This document shows positions 1-8,527 of a stretch of DNA of 64,000 nucleotides, in pieces. Below the pieces are notes generated by a model, which made no database searches, had not been told where the DNA came from, and saw only the letters and a list, made by a program, of their open reading frames with translations. The stretch's first letter is position 1. Every line of letters starts with the position of its first letter. Source of the stretch: Rhizobiales bacterium GAS188 (GTDB lineage: Bacteria > Pseudomonadota > Alphaproteobacteria > Rhizobiales > Beijerinckiaceae); assembly GCA_900104855.1 (NCBI GenBank), contig FNSS01000001.1, forward strand, positions 6,643,001 through 6,707,000, given 5' to 3'. A program made the translations under genes and the position numbers.

Positions 1-2
1 AG

Positions 3-146
3 CCGCATCTGACGGCATCCTTCATCCTGCATGGGGTGCATGGCGCCTTGCACGATGCCATCATGCACGGCGGCCCGGTCGACCGGGCCAGCTTCATCGA
101 CCGGGTCCGGCGCTTCGCCGCGAATGCACTCGCCGGGCCAAGTTGA
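3..146 (+). CDS. C-terminal end of a probable TetR-family regulator (5' end outside the window)
   Basis: An open frame enters from the left edge and stops at 144-146, giving the last 47 residues of a protein. The segment is helical, with a run like ASFILHGVHGALHDAIMHG followed by an Asp-Arg-rich amphipathic helix and a short disordered tail. This resembles the last helices of the ligand-binding domain of TetR-family repressors. The DNA-binding domain is not in the window, so the family call is an inference from a short segment. The gene reads toward the gentisate dioxygenase-like gene 225 bases downstream. The perfect inverted repeat between them could be its operator. Confidence 0.45.
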   Translation, partial: PHLTASFILHGVHGALHDAIMHGGPVDRASFIDRVRRFAANALAGPS

Positions 147-197
147 TCGGGCTCGCCCTGCTGCGGTGCAGCAAAATCGAGCCCAAAGATATCAGGT

Positions 198-226
198 CAC
201 CTGTTATTTTCCTGTATTAACAGGTG
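198..226. promoter_or_regulatory. Perfect 9-bp inverted repeat upstream of the dioxygenase gene (candidate operator)
   Basis: CACCTGTTA at 198-206 is matched by its exact reverse complement TAACAGGTG at 218-226, with an 11-base spacer that itself contains CCTGTA. The stretch is clearly more AT-rich than its surroundings. It lies between the end of a probable TetR gene and the cupin dioxygenase start at 371. The size and symmetry fit a dimeric repressor site. That it is bound by the upstream regulator is inference. Confidence 0.45.
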
Positions 227-370
227 GTGCGCTGAAGCATTGGCCGCTTCCGGGATGCGAATTCGCCCCGCCAGCGTCGGCACCCATCGCGCGCCTGCGT
301 TGCGGCGCCCGTCTGTCCGCGGCCGCGCGATCGGTGTAGATTCGAGCAAGAGGGAACGAAGGAGAAGCCG

Positions 371-1477
371 ATGCGCGAGAGTGTCGCCGGGCGCGCCGAT
401 GTCGAGGACACGAGCGAGCTTTTGTCCTATTACGCCGATCTCGAGAAGCTCGAGGCCGGAGCCCTATGGACGGTCGCGAACAAGATCGAGCCCTGGTTCC
501 CGCAATCGACCTCGGCGCCGGTGCTGTGGCGCTATCGCGACCTGCGCGAACATGTGCTGCGCTCCCTCGATCTCGTGACCGCCGAGAAGGCCGGACGGCG
601 CGTCATCTATCTCGCCAACCCGCATCGGCGCGATGTCTCGGCGGCGGTCGGCTGGCTCTATACGGGGCTGCAGGTCATGCGCCCGGGCGAAGTCGCGACC
701 TCGCATCAGCATTCGGCCTCGGCGCTGCGCTTCATCATGGAAGGCAAAGGCGCCTACACCATCGTCGACGGGCACAAGATGACGCTCGCCGAGAATGATT
801 TCGTGCTCACCCCGAACGGCTCCTGGCACGAGCATGGGGTGGCGGCCGAAGGATCGCCCTGCATCTGGCAGGACGGGCTCGACATCCCCTTGATGAATGC
901 GCTCGAAGCCAATTTCTTCGCCGTGCATCCGAGCCTCAAGCAGGAGGTGACCTGTCCGGTCGATGATTCGACCTTCAGCTATGGGGCGCCCGGTCTCGCG
1001 CCCGCGACCGGAACCTGGTCGAAGCCCTATTCGCCTCTGCTCAAATATGAATGGGGCAAGACCTATGAGGCGCTGCAGAGCTACGCCAAAGCGGGCGCGG
1101 GCTCGCCTTATGACGGCGTGATGATGAACTACGTCAACCCGCTCACGGGCGGCCCGGTGATGCAGACTATCGGCGCCAGCATGCAATTGCTGCGGCCGGG
1201 CGAGCGCACCAAGGCGCATCGGCACACCGGCAGCTTCGTCTATCAGGTGGCGAAGGGCAGGGGCTATTCGATCATCGCCGGGAAGCGCTTCGACTGGGAG
1301 GCGAAGGACATATTCTGCCTGCCCTCCTGGGCGCTACACGAGCACGGCAACGCGTCCGAGAGCGAGGATGCCTGCCTCTTCGCCTTCAACGACCTGCCGG
1401 TGATGCGTGCGCTAGGCCTCTATCGCGAGGAGGCTTTCGGCGATAATGGCGGCTATCAGCTCGTCGCGGGCGCGTGA
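371..1477 (+). CDS. Gentisate 1,2-dioxygenase-like bicupin ring-cleavage dioxygenase
   Basis: The 368-residue length fits gentisate/salicylate 1,2-dioxygenases. These non-haem Fe(II) enzymes open the ring of gentisate or related hydroxybenzoates using O2. Two cupin domains are visible. The first has the metal-ligand pattern H-Q-H in the stretch around residues 114-116 (SHQHSAS), with a later His after the PNGSWHEHG motif. The second, about residues 265-335, has the parallel KAHRHTGS and ALHEHG motifs. The start at 371 is supported by AAGGAG six bases upstream. The gene stands alone after a probable TetR gene and a palindrome, so it is probably repressor-controlled. A salicylyl-CoA hydroxylase-type gene lies far away at 42.3-44.7 kb and could feed the same pathway. 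The exact substrate (gentisate, salicylate, 1-hydroxy-2-naphthoate) cannot be fixed from sequence. Confidence 0.8.
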   Translation: MRESVAGRADVEDTSELLSYYADLEKLEAGALWTVANKIEPWFPQSTSAPVLWRYRDLREHVLRSLDLVTAEKAGRRVIYLANPHRRDVSAAVGWLYTGLQVMRPGEVATSHQHSASALRFIMEGKGAYTIVDGHKMTLAENDFVLTPNGSWHEHGVAAEGSPCIWQDGLDIPLMNALEANFFAVHPSLKQEVTCPVDDSTFSYGAPGLAPATGTWSKPYSPLLKYEWGKTYEALQSYAKAGAGSPYDGVMMNYVNPLTGGPVMQTIGASMQLLRPGERTKAHRHTGSFVYQVAKGRGYSIIAGKRFDWEAKDIFCLPSWALHEHGNASESEDACLFAFNDLPVMRALGLYREEAFGDNGGYQLVAGA

Positions 1478-1489
1478 GAGCTTGCCGGA

Positions 1490-1684
1490 TCACCCGCCTT
1501 TGGCAATGATCGACATGTGCGGGTGACGAACGTCGCCGCGCTTGTTGCGCCGGCGCACATAGTTGATCACGGCATCCGGCCTCTCATGCTTCACCTTGAG
1601 GGCGGCGATCAGCGCATCCTCCGCCGCGACCGTCACGATATGCTGCTTGCCGGCGACGTTCATGCCGACAGTGAATTCCGGCAT
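1490..1684 (-). CDS. Small conserved protein of unknown function (64 residues)
   Basis: This small basic protein begins MPEFTVGMNVAGKQHIVTVAAEDALIA in two overlapping views and ends in a Lys/Arg/His-rich tail. The look is a beta-beta-alpha fold of the kind seen in small stand-alone proteins of Hyphomicrobiales. I believe similar sequences are conserved there but cannot name a domain. The start is preceded by GGAGG. Three ATG codons follow in a row, and the third (1684) has the best spacing of nine bases, so the protein starts MPEF. It converges on the dioxygenase gene with a 12-base gap. No function is assigned. Confidence 0.6.
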   Translation of the reverse strand: MPEFTVGMNVAGKQHIVTVAAEDALIAALKVKHERPDAVINYVRRRNKRGDVRHPHMSIIAKGG

Positions 1685-1924
1685 CATCATCTGCCTCCGT
1701 GGCGCAGGCGGGCGACATCCGCCGCCAGCTTCTCATGTATGGATGGTCGGAGGCTTGCAAAAGAGCAAGTGCCGCCGCGCAAGCGACGTTCGGCGTCGTG
1801 GCGCAACTGCCGGAGAGGGTAGGAAGGAGGCGATCAGCTGACCTTCGGGCGAGGAGAGTGAACCTCGTCATCGGCTCTAGCGACCAAGCTTCATGCGTTT
1901 CATGCGAAACGGGTGGAGAGTGTC

Positions 1925-2218
1925 GTGACCGATCAGACGCGACCCCAGAGCCGGACAAGCCAAGCCAGCAGCACATGGACGGAGGAATCCCGCCTGAAAC
2001 GGGCTCTGCTCATCTGCGGCGTCGCTCTCGGGCTTTTCTGCATCGCCATCCTCGGTGTCATTCGCCTCTTCCAGAGCCTCAATGACGGCTCGGTCAGCGC
2101 CTGGCGTCTCGCGGTCCTGTTCGCCAACATCTTCGGCTGCGTCACCGTGATCTGCGCGCTTTACGCTCGCGGCCGCGAGCGTCCGCGTCCTCTCCCGATC
2201 AGCCGCAAGAGGTTGTGA
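1925..2218 (+). CDS. Small two-helix membrane protein, first of three
   Basis: The protein has 97 residues with a hydrophilic N-terminus of about 25 residues, two hydrophobic helices (ALLICGVALGLFCIAILGVI and AVLFANIFGCVTVICALYA) and a short Arg-rich tail that should lie in the cytoplasm. GGTGGAG precedes the GTG at 1925 with good spacing, so this start is preferred to the in-frame GTG at 1913. The stop overlaps the start of the next gene by one base, which indicates translational coupling. I recognise no family. It appears to form a cluster with the next two genes of the same size and topology. Confidence 0.6.
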   Translation: MTDQTRPQSRTSQASSTWTEESRLKRALLICGVALGLFCIAILGVIRLFQSLNDGSVSAWRLAVLFANIFGCVTVICALYARGRERPRPLPISRKRL

Positions 2219-2508
2219 TGATGGCGAAAGGGCCAAGTGTGCGCGCTGGAAATGCGCGGGCAGCGGGATTTGGGCCGGCGCGGCGAGCCCAGTTTGCCGC
2301 CGTCACCGCCTATCTCCTGGCGCTTCTCTATCTGTTCGGCGTGATCGTCTTCCTAGGCGTGGAAATAGCGGCGCTGCTGCACGGCACCGCGCCGCCCCAG
2401 GACACGGCGGCGATCCGCGCCCTGTTCAATAATCTTGTGAATCCGGCGATGTCGGCTGGGCTCGCAATCTGCGTCGTGTATATGGCCCATGCGCGCAGGC
2501 GCCGCTGA
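2218..2508 (+). CDS. Small two-helix membrane protein, second of three
   Basis: The protein has about 96 residues, beginning with either of two adjacent ATG codons (2218 or 2221) after an AGAGG ribosome binding site that lies inside the previous gene. The first hydrophobic segment (VTAYLLALLYLFGVIVFLGVEIAALL) is followed by a polar loop and a weaker second segment near AGLAICVVYMA, ending in ARRRR. It overlaps the preceding gene by one base (TGATG), so the two are coupled. The layout matches its neighbours: basic ends and two helices. No known domain is recognised and no function is proposed. Confidence 0.6.
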   Translation: MMAKGPSVRAGNARAAGFGPARRAQFAAVTAYLLALLYLFGVIVFLGVEIAALLHGTAPPQDTAAIRALFNNLVNPAMSAGLAICVVYMAHARRRR

Positions 2509-2590
2509 GACGGCCCGCGCGACCACCCCGACCGAAGCTTTGTCAAAAGAGGCGCGACCACCATCAGCGGCGGCGCGGAAGAGTTGTCCG

Positions 2591-2854
2591 ATGAAGGCGA
2601 TCATGATCGAGCCAACCGAACACGCATCGGGCCGGCAGGGCGACGGAGACGGCGAGCGACGCCTTGCGGTGAGCCGGCGTCTCGCGGCGCGCTGCATGTC
2701 GCTGGCAGCTGTGCTCGCCGTGATGGCGACCGGCCTGCAGATCTATGACAGCTTCGAGGGCGCGGGCAGCTATTGGCGTGTGTTGGGCTCGACCGGCGTC
2801 GCGCTATGGTGGATCGGCATGGCCGCCTTCTTCCGCCATCAGCAGCGGCGCTAA
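2591..2854 (+). CDS. Small two-helix membrane protein, third of three
   Basis: This 87-residue protein starts at the ATG at 2591 (MKAIMIEPTEH), preceded by a weak GGAAGAG. An in-frame ATG at 2489 would add 34 residues but would start inside the previous gene. Two hydrophobic segments are visible, around MSLAAVLAVMATGLQIYDSF and GSTGVALWWIGMAAFFR, ending in basic HQQRR. The gene ends one base before the stop of the converging mttB-like gene. Topology and size parallel the two genes upstream, suggesting one small operon, though sequence identity between the three is low by eye. Confidence 0.5.
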   Translation: MKAIMIEPTEHASGRQGDGDGERRLAVSRRLAARCMSLAAVLAVMATGLQIYDSFEGAGSYWRVLGSTGVALWWIGMAAFFRHQQRR

Positions 2855-2855
2855 C

Positions 2856-4421
2856 TCAATTGACGGGAGCCCCGCCTTCCTCCTTGCGCCTGGCGACGAA
2901 GGCGTCGAGCGCCTCGAGATTGGCGAGGTCGATCGGGGGTTCCTCATAGGTGGCGAGCGCCTCCTTGGCGATGAGCGAGGCCCGTTGCGTGGCGTCGGTC
3001 GCGCCATCGGCATTCCAGGCATCGAAATTGCGCCAATCGGAAACGAGCGGGGCGTGGAAGGCATGCTCGTAGCGCGCCAGCGTATGCGGGGCGGCAAAGA
3101 AATGCCCGCCGGGGCCGACCTCGGCCACCGTCGCGACCGCGAGCGCCTCCTTGTCGACGACGAGCGGCTCGAGGAAGGCTGCGAACATCTGCAGGATCTC
3201 GATGTCGAGCACGAATTTCTCGAACGATGCAGTGAGGCCGCCTTCGAGCCAGCCCGCGCTCTGATGCAGAAGATTGACGCCGCCGGTGATCGCGGCCCAG
3301 GTCGCCATCATCGATTCATAGGCGCTTTGGGCGTCTGGTGCGTTCGAGGTGTTGATGTTGGAGGAGCGGAAGGGGAGGCGGTAGCGCCGCGCCAGCTGGC
3401 CCGAGATCAATGCCGCCTTGGCATATTCCGGGGTGCCGAAAGCCGGAGCGCCGGTGCGCATGTTCACATTCGTCGTGAAGGCGCCGTAGACGACCGGCGC
3501 TCCCCGCCGTGCGAATTGCGAGACCGCGATCGCCGAGAGCGCCTCGGCATTCTGCTGGGCGAGCGCGCCTGCGAGCGTCACCGGGGCCATGGCGCCCGCG
3601 AGCGTGAAGGGGGTGATCACGCAGGCCTGGTTCGCCTGCGCCATCTCGACGATGCCTTCGCCCATGGCGGCATCGAGCTGCAACGGCGAATTGGTGTTGA
3701 TGATGGCGATGGCTCGCGGCTTCGCCTGGAACCCCTCCAGCGTGCAGCCATGCGCGAGGCGGGTCATTTCGAGGAGGTCGCGAGCTCGTTCCGCCGTGTG
3801 GCAATGAACGCGCGAGATCTTGTCGGTCAGCGTCAGCATGGCGCGGCCGGCATCGAGATGGCGGGTCGGCACAGGCAGGTCGATCGGCTCGACCGGGTAG
3901 CCTCCGACGATATGGATGGCATTGAACACATGGGCGAGCTTCACGAGGGCGCAATAATCGGCGAAGCTGCCCGGCCGGCGGCCGCGCTCGAGATCGGAGA
4001 CGTTCGGCGCTCCGCTGACCGGGGTGAAGCACAGATAGCCGTCGCCCAGGCGGACATTGCGCCTCGGATTGCGAGAGGCGAGCTCGAAAGAGGCGGGCGC
4101 GGCCGCGATCGTTTCGAGGGTGAGGCCGCGATCGAATCTCAGCCTGACCCCGTCCCCGATCGGCTCGGCGCCATGCCGGCGGCACAGTTCGCGCACGCGC
4201 GGCGACTGGATGGCGATCCCGACCTGCTCGAGGATGTCGAGCGAGGCGCCGTGAATGGCCTCGATCTCGTCCGCGGACAGGATCTCGAAGGGCTTATAGG
4301 GATTGCGCAATTGCCGCCAGGGCAGTTGCCGCTCGATCGCCGCCGCATGGCGGTCGCGCGGTGGCCTGGCCCGTTGGCGGGAGCGGCGCGTCGCCGGCTC
4401 GGGAAGGATGGGCTCCGTCAT
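2856..4421 (-). CDS. Trimethylamine methyltransferase (MttB) family protein without pyrrolysine
   Basis: The 521-residue TIM-barrel type protein has the MttB-family pattern. It starts with the conserved LSADEIEAIHGASLDILEQVG region near residue 50 and continues through FTPVSGAPNVSDLERGRRP, THNINTS-like SNINTSNAPDAQSAYES and GPGGHFFAAPHTL near the C-terminus. Classical archaeal MttB reads an in-frame amber codon as pyrrolysine. This gene has no internal stop, so it belongs to the non-Pyl branch, which includes glycine betaine and other quaternary amine demethylases. The start at 4421 (MTEPILPEP) is chosen because upstream sequence reads as poor coding. No corrinoid protein or corrinoid:tetrahydrofolate transferase lies nearby, so substrate and methyl acceptor are unknown. 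Confidence 0.8.
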   Translation of the reverse strand: MTEPILPEPATRRSRQRARPPRDRHAAAIERQLPWRQLRNPYKPFEILSADEIEAIHGASLDILEQVGIAIQSPRVRELCRRHGAEPIGDGVRLRFDRGLTLETIAAAPASFELASRNPRRNVRLGDGYLCFTPVSGAPNVSDLERGRRPGSFADYCALVKLAHVFNAIHIVGGYPVEPIDLPVPTRHLDAGRAMLTLTDKISRVHCHTAERARDLLEMTRLAHGCTLEGFQAKPRAIAIINTNSPLQLDAAMGEGIVEMAQANQACVITPFTLAGAMAPVTLAGALAQQNAEALSAIAVSQFARRGAPVVYGAFTTNVNMRTGAPAFGTPEYAKAALISGQLARRYRLPFRSSNINTSNAPDAQSAYESMMATWAAITGGVNLLHQSAGWLEGGLTASFEKFVLDIEILQMFAAFLEPLVVDKEALAVATVAEVGPGGHFFAAPHTLARYEHAFHAPLVSDWRNFDAWNADGATDATQRASLIAKEALATYEEPPIDLANLEALDAFVARRKEEGGAPVN

Positions 4422-4521
4422 GCAAAGCCTCGAAACTGGGGCGGATCGCGGTCCGGCCCCGATGCACGGCTTCCATTCGTTGCAATCAATCCGCCGACGG
4501 CCCGTGACGCCGCGGGCCGCA

Positions 4522-6006
4522 TCAGCCTTCGTAGTGGCTCGACACCAAGCGATCGAGCAGGCGCACGCCCCAGCCCGAGCCCCAGGAATGGTTGATGTCG
4601 GTCTCCTTGGAGCCCATGGCGGTGCCGGCGATGTCGAGATGCGCCCAGGGCGTGTCGCCGACGAAACGCTTGATGAACATCGCCGCGCTCGAGGATCCGC
4701 CCGGCCGCCCGCCGACATTCTTCATGTCGGCGAATTTGGAGTCGATCATCTTGTCGTAGCCCTTGCCGATCGGCATGCGCCAGACGGTCTCGCCCGTCGC
4801 TTCGCCGGCCGCGATCAGGCGCGCCGCAAGCTCGTCATTGTTGCAATAGAGGCCGGCATGTTCCTGGGCGAGCGCCACGATGATGGCCCCGGTCAAGGTC
4901 GCCAGATCGATCACGAAGCGCGGCTTGAAGGTCTCGCGCACATGCCAGATGACGTCCGCCAGCACCAGGCGGCCCTCGGCGTCGGTATTGATGATCTCGA
5001 TGGTCTGGCCGGAGAGCGAGGTGACGATGTCGCCCGGGCGCTGGGCGGCGCCATCCGGCATGTTCTCCACGAGGCCGATAGCGCCGACCACGTTGACCTT
5101 GGCCTTGCGGGCAGCCAGCACATGCATGAGGCCGGTGACGGCGGCCGCCCCACCCATGTCGCCCTTCATGTCCTCCATGCCGGAGGCCGGCTTGATCGAG
5201 ATGCCGCCCGTATCGAAGCACACCCCCTTGCCGACGAAGGCGAGCGGTGTGGCGCCCTTTTCGGTTGCCCCGTTCCACCGCATGACGACGACGCGCGGTT
5301 CGCGCACCGATCCCTGGTTCACGGCGAGCAAGGTGCGCATGCCGATCGCTTCGAGCCGCGCCTTGTCGAGCACCTCGACCTCGACGCCAAGCGCCCGCAG
5401 CGCCTCGCAGCGCCTCGCGAATTCCTCCGGGAAGAGCACGTTCGGCGGCTCGTTCACGAGATCGCGCGCCAGGTTCACGCCATCGACCATGGCCGCCACC
5501 GCGCCGAGATCCTCGGCGCCGGGCGATAGATCGGAGCAGAGCGTCAGCGCGGTGTCGCCGACGGCTTCGTCCTCAGGCTCCTTCTTCGTTTTGTAGCGGT
5601 CGAACTTATAGGCCGAAAGCCTTGCGCCCAAAGCGAATTCCGCGCTGTGACGTGATGTCATCTCGAGGCCCGGAACGACGAAGAACACGCTCGCCGGGCC
5701 GCTGCCGACCTTGCTCAGCACCTGCCCGCCGAGCAGGGTCGCATCGATCGGATCGCTCTCGCTCGCGGTGCCGACGACGACCAGCTTGTCGAGGGAAGCG
5801 CCGGGCGACAGGAGCGTCAGGACGCTGCCGGCCTTCCCCTTGAAACGCTCGACGGTCGCGGCGCGCGCCATCAAACGCAGCATATCCTCTCCGAGAAGCG
5901 TCGCGACCTGCGCCGCCGGACGTCCGTCCGCGCCCACGAAGACCACGGCCGTGCCGCCTTTCGGAAGGGCGAGCGGCGAAAAGCTGATACTCACTGTCTT
6001 CGGCAT
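4522..6006 (-). CDS. pepA: Leucyl aminopeptidase (M17 family, cytosol aminopeptidase)
   Basis: The 494-residue protein matches the family length. An N-terminal macro-like domain is followed by the M17 catalytic domain. The metal-binding stretch [14 protein letters not shown] and the signature [10 protein letters not shown] are intact, giving the Lys, Asp and Glu ligands of the two-metal centre. It removes N-terminal residues from peptides as a cytoplasmic hexamer, and in some bacteria it doubles as a DNA-binding protein. The start is placed at 6006 (MPKTVSISF), where homologues begin. An in-frame extension to 6225 exists, but it translates a 15-bp tandem repeat into a QLTKP-type repeat and looks non-coding. 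It is divergent from lptF, a common arrangement in Hyphomicrobiales. Confidence 0.93.
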   Translation of the reverse strand: MPKTVSISFSPLALPKGGTAVVFVGADGRPAAQVATLLGEDMLRLMARAATVERFKGKAGSVLTLLSPGASLDKLVVVGTASESDPIDATLLGGQVLSKVGSGPASVFFVVPGLEMTSRHSAEFALGARLSAYKFDRYKTKKEPEDEAVGDTALTLCSDLSPGAEDLGAVAAMVDGVNLARDLVNEPPNVLFPEEFARRCEALRALGVEVEVLDKARLEAIGMRTLLAVNQGSVREPRVVVMRWNGATEKGATPLAFVGKGVCFDTGGISIKPASGMEDMKGDMGGAAAVTGLMHVLAARKAKVNVVGAIGLVENMPDGAAQRPGDIVTSLSGQTIEIINTDAEGRLVLADVIWHVRETFKPRFVIDLATLTGAIIVALAQEHAGLYCNNDELAARLIAAGEATGETVWRMPIGKGYDKMIDSKFADMKNVGGRPGGSSSAAMFIKRFVGDTPWAHLDIAGTAMGSKETDINHSWGSGWGVRLLDRLVSSHYEG

Positions 6007-6030
6007 GGCATCCTCGGTGGAAGGGAATGG

Positions 6031-6105
6031 GCTTGGTTCGCTGAACTTGGTTGGCTGAGGCTTGGTTGGCTGAGGCTTGGTTAGCTGAGGCTTGGTTAGC
6101 TGAAA
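6031..6105. repeat. Tandem array of five 15-bp units between pepA and lptF
   Basis: Four near-perfect units of CTTGGTTRGCTGAGG occupy 6046-6060, 6061-6075, 6076-6090 and 6091-6105, and a fifth, degenerate unit lies at 6032-6045. The core TTAGCTGAAA occurs again at 6122-6131. The array sits in the 5' leader of pepA, about 25 bases from its start, in a divergent promoter region. Copy number could vary by slippage. Confidence 0.85.
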
Positions 6106-6308
6106 TTGGGGTGCGACACCGTTAGCTGAAATCGCCGCGGCCATGAAGTAGCGAATTCGAGCGAAATGCCCGGATTTCGGCCATATCAATGGCGGATCCG
6201 GCAGGTCGTGCCCCGCATGCACCAAAGCACGGCCAAAACGCAGCCTTGCCCCCGCCGCAAGCTCTGCGTAAAGCCTATGTTGCGACGCGCAAGGAGCCTT
6301 TTTCGCCG

Positions 6309-7439
6309 ATGATCCTCGTCGAGCGCTACATTTTCAAGACGGTGTTCGTCGCATTCCTCGCGGTCTGCCTGGCGTTGACGGCCGTGATCTGGGTCACGCA
6401 GGCCCTGCGCGAGCTCGACCTGATGACAGGCCAGGGACAGTCCGCCCTGGTCTTCATCACCTTCAACCTCCTGTCGCTGCCGACCTTGCTCGCTATCGTG
6501 GCTCCGATCGCCCTGTTCGCCGCGACCCTCTCGACCCTGAACAAGCTCAACGGCGACAGCGAGCTGATCGTGATGAGCGCTTCGGGCGTCGCGCCCTTCC
6601 GCCTCGCCTTGCCGTTCGCGATGCTGGCGCTGATCGTGGCCGCCTTCAGCGCCTGGATGTCGATTTCGGTGATCCCGGAAAGCTTCAGGGCGCTGCGCGA
6701 CCTGATCAGCCATGTGCGCGCCGACGTGATCACAAAGGTGGCGCAGGAGGGGCGCTTCACCGTCCTCGATTCCGGGATCACCTTCCATTTCCGCGAACGG
6801 AGAGGCGACTCGCTCGAGGGCGTGTTCATGGAGGATGCGCGCGATCCGGAGAAGCCCAGCGTCTATCTGGCCGAACGCGGCCATACGGTGTCGGTGGAGC
6901 AGGCGAGCTTCCTGGTCCTCGAGAACGGCTATGTGCAGCGCAGCCAGGGTGCGGGCAAAGACCCCGCCATGGTCACCTTCGATCGTTACGCGCTCGATCT
7001 GTCGCGGCTCGCCCAGGATGCCGAGCAGACCATCTACAAGCCACGCGAGCGCTCGACTGCCGAGCTGTTCACCGTCGATTCCCGCAATGACGCCTATGCG
7101 CAGCTCACCGCAGGCCGCTTTCGCGCCGAGCTGCATGACCGCTTCTCGTCGCCTCTGTTTCCGCTCGCCTGCATGATGATCGGCTTTGCGGCGCTGGGAA
7201 CGGCGCGCACCACGCGCCAGGGACGCGGCAAGGCGATGGCGGTTGCGGTCTGCGCCATCGTCGCCCTCAGGATCGCCATCTTCTTCATATCGAGCCTGAT
7301 CGTGCGCAGCCCCTGGGCAGTGCCGCTCGCCTACTTCGTGCCGCTCGCGGTCACGCTTGTCTCCGGCTGCATCGCCTTCGATGTGATGGGCTACCTCGAG
7401 CGCCTGCATCGTCCCTTGAAGGCCGTGCCTGCGTCATGA
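6309..7439 (+). CDS. lptF: LPS export ABC transporter permease LptF
   Basis: This 376-residue YjgP/YjgQ-family protein forms the inner-membrane permease of the LptB2FG complex with LptG, lifting lipopolysaccharide from the inner membrane toward the periplasmic bridge. Three helices at each end (first segment [18 protein letters not shown]) flank a periplasmic jellyroll region of about 190 residues. The start at ATG 6309 ([12 protein letters not shown]) matches the usual family start. AAGGAG lies 12 bases upstream, which is long. A GTG/ATG-rich extension to 6189 is less likely. The last four bases overlap lptG (ATGA), so the two are translationally coupled. Confidence 0.93.
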   Translation: MILVERYIFKTVFVAFLAVCLALTAVIWVTQALRELDLMTGQGQSALVFITFNLLSLPTLLAIVAPIALFAATLSTLNKLNGDSELIVMSASGVAPFRLALPFAMLALIVAAFSAWMSISVIPESFRALRDLISHVRADVITKVAQEGRFTVLDSGITFHFRERRGDSLEGVFMEDARDPEKPSVYLAERGHTVSVEQASFLVLENGYVQRSQGAGKDPAMVTFDRYALDLSRLAQDAEQTIYKPRERSTAELFTVDSRNDAYAQLTAGRFRAELHDRFSSPLFPLACMMIGFAALGTARTTRQGRGKAMAVAVCAIVALRIAIFFISSLIVRSPWAVPLAYFVPLAVTLVSGCIAFDVMGYLERLHRPLKAVPAS

Positions 7440-8527
7440 TCGGTATCGGCTGGACGCTGGGGCGCTATTTCTCCCAGCGCTTCACTTATTGGATCCTCGG
7501 CGTCTTCCTGACGGTGTTCGCCCTGATCTACCTGATCGATTTCGTCGAGTTCCTGCGCCGTGCCGGCGACACGCCCGGCGCCACGGTCAGCCTGCTGGCG
7601 CTGCTGTCGCTCTATCGCACGCCGGTCGTCGCCGAGCAGGTCATGCCCTTCGCCGTGATGTTCGGATCGATGGGGGCCTTCCTCGCCCTGTCCCGCAAGC
7701 TCGAGCTCGTGGTGACGCGGGCTGCCGGCGTTTCGGTCTGGCAATTCGCCTTCCCGGCGGTCTTCGTCGCGACGGTCGGCGGCTTATTGGCGACTGCGGT
7801 CTACGATCCGATGTCGGCGCATCTCAAGCAGCGTGCCGATTCGATGGAATCCAAGCTCGTCGGGCGCGGCACCAAGAGCCCGGCCAAGAGCGTCTTGTGG
7901 CTGCGCCAGCGCTCGCTCGACGGGCAGGCCGTCGTCAGGGTGGGTTTCGCGGCCGATGGCGGCGATACCCTCAAGAATGTGACGGTCTTCGAATTCGATC
8001 AGAAAGGCCTGTTCGAGCAGCGGGTCGATGCCGAAGAGGCCGGGCTGCGCGAGGGTTACTGGCTGCTGCATGACGCACGCGTCGTCATCCCTGGAGTCGA
8101 GCCGGAAACGCATGCGACCTACATCGTCGCCACGAACCTCACGCGCGACCAGCTGCGCCAGACCTTCCTGCCTCCGGAAAATGTGCCTTTTTGGCAACTG
8201 CCGACGATTGTCGCTCAGTCGGAGCTCGCGGGGCTTGATGCGACTCGTTATCGCCTGCGATACCAGAAGCTCGTTGCCCAACCCATCATGTTCCTGGCCA
8301 TGGTCCTTGTTGCTGCATCCGTTTCCTTAAGGTTTTTTCGCTTTGGTGGCGTTGCGCCGATGGTTCTGGCTGGCGTGATGGCAGGCTTCGTGCTTTACGT
8401 CGCCAGTGAATTGGTTGAGAATCTCGGCGCCGCGGGAATTGTGGGGCCCGGCGTAGCCGCGTGGCTGCCAGCATCGGTGGGGACGCTGCTCGGCGTCCTC
8501 AGCTTGCTGCACCAGGAGGACGGGTGA
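7436..8527 (+). CDS. lptG: LPS export ABC transporter permease LptG
   Basis: The 363-residue partner of LptF has the same plan: N-terminal helices (YWILGVFLTVFALIYLIDF), a periplasmic domain and three C-terminal helices ending LLGVLSLLHQEDG. It overlaps lptF by four bases and lptD by one base (TGATG), which indicates stoichiometric production of the transporter and its outer-membrane partner. LptB, LptA and LptC are not in the window. In most alphaproteobacteria they sit elsewhere with rpoN. The call rests on family resemblance and on the conserved gene order. Confidence 0.93.
   Translation: MIGIGWTLGRYFSQRFTYWILGVFLTVFALIYLIDFVEFLRRAGDTPGATVSLLALLSLYRTPVVAEQVMPFAVMFGSMGAFLALSRKLELVVTRAAGVSVWQFAFPAVFVATVGGLLATAVYDPMSAHLKQRADSMESKLVGRGTKSPAKSVLWLRQRSLDGQAVVRVGFAADGGDTLKNVTVFEFDQKGLFEQRVDAEEAGLREGYWLLHDARVVIPGVEPETHATYIVATNLTRDQLRQTFLPPENVPFWQLPTIVAQSELAGLDATRYRLRYQKLVAQPIMFLAMVLVAASVSLRFFRFGGVAPMVLAGVMAGFVLYVASELVENLGAAGIVGPGVAAWLPASVGTLLGVLSLLHQEDG

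Noticed and set aside
2745..4595. 616-residue plus-strand frame
   Set aside because: It is the antisense shadow of the mttB-like gene. Its composition is Arg/Gly/Asp-rich with no domain pattern, while the minus-strand reading has clear family motifs.
6007..6225. N-terminal extension of PepA by 73 residues
   Set aside because: It translates the 15-bp tandem array into repeated [10 protein letters not shown] units. The family starts at MPKTVSISF.
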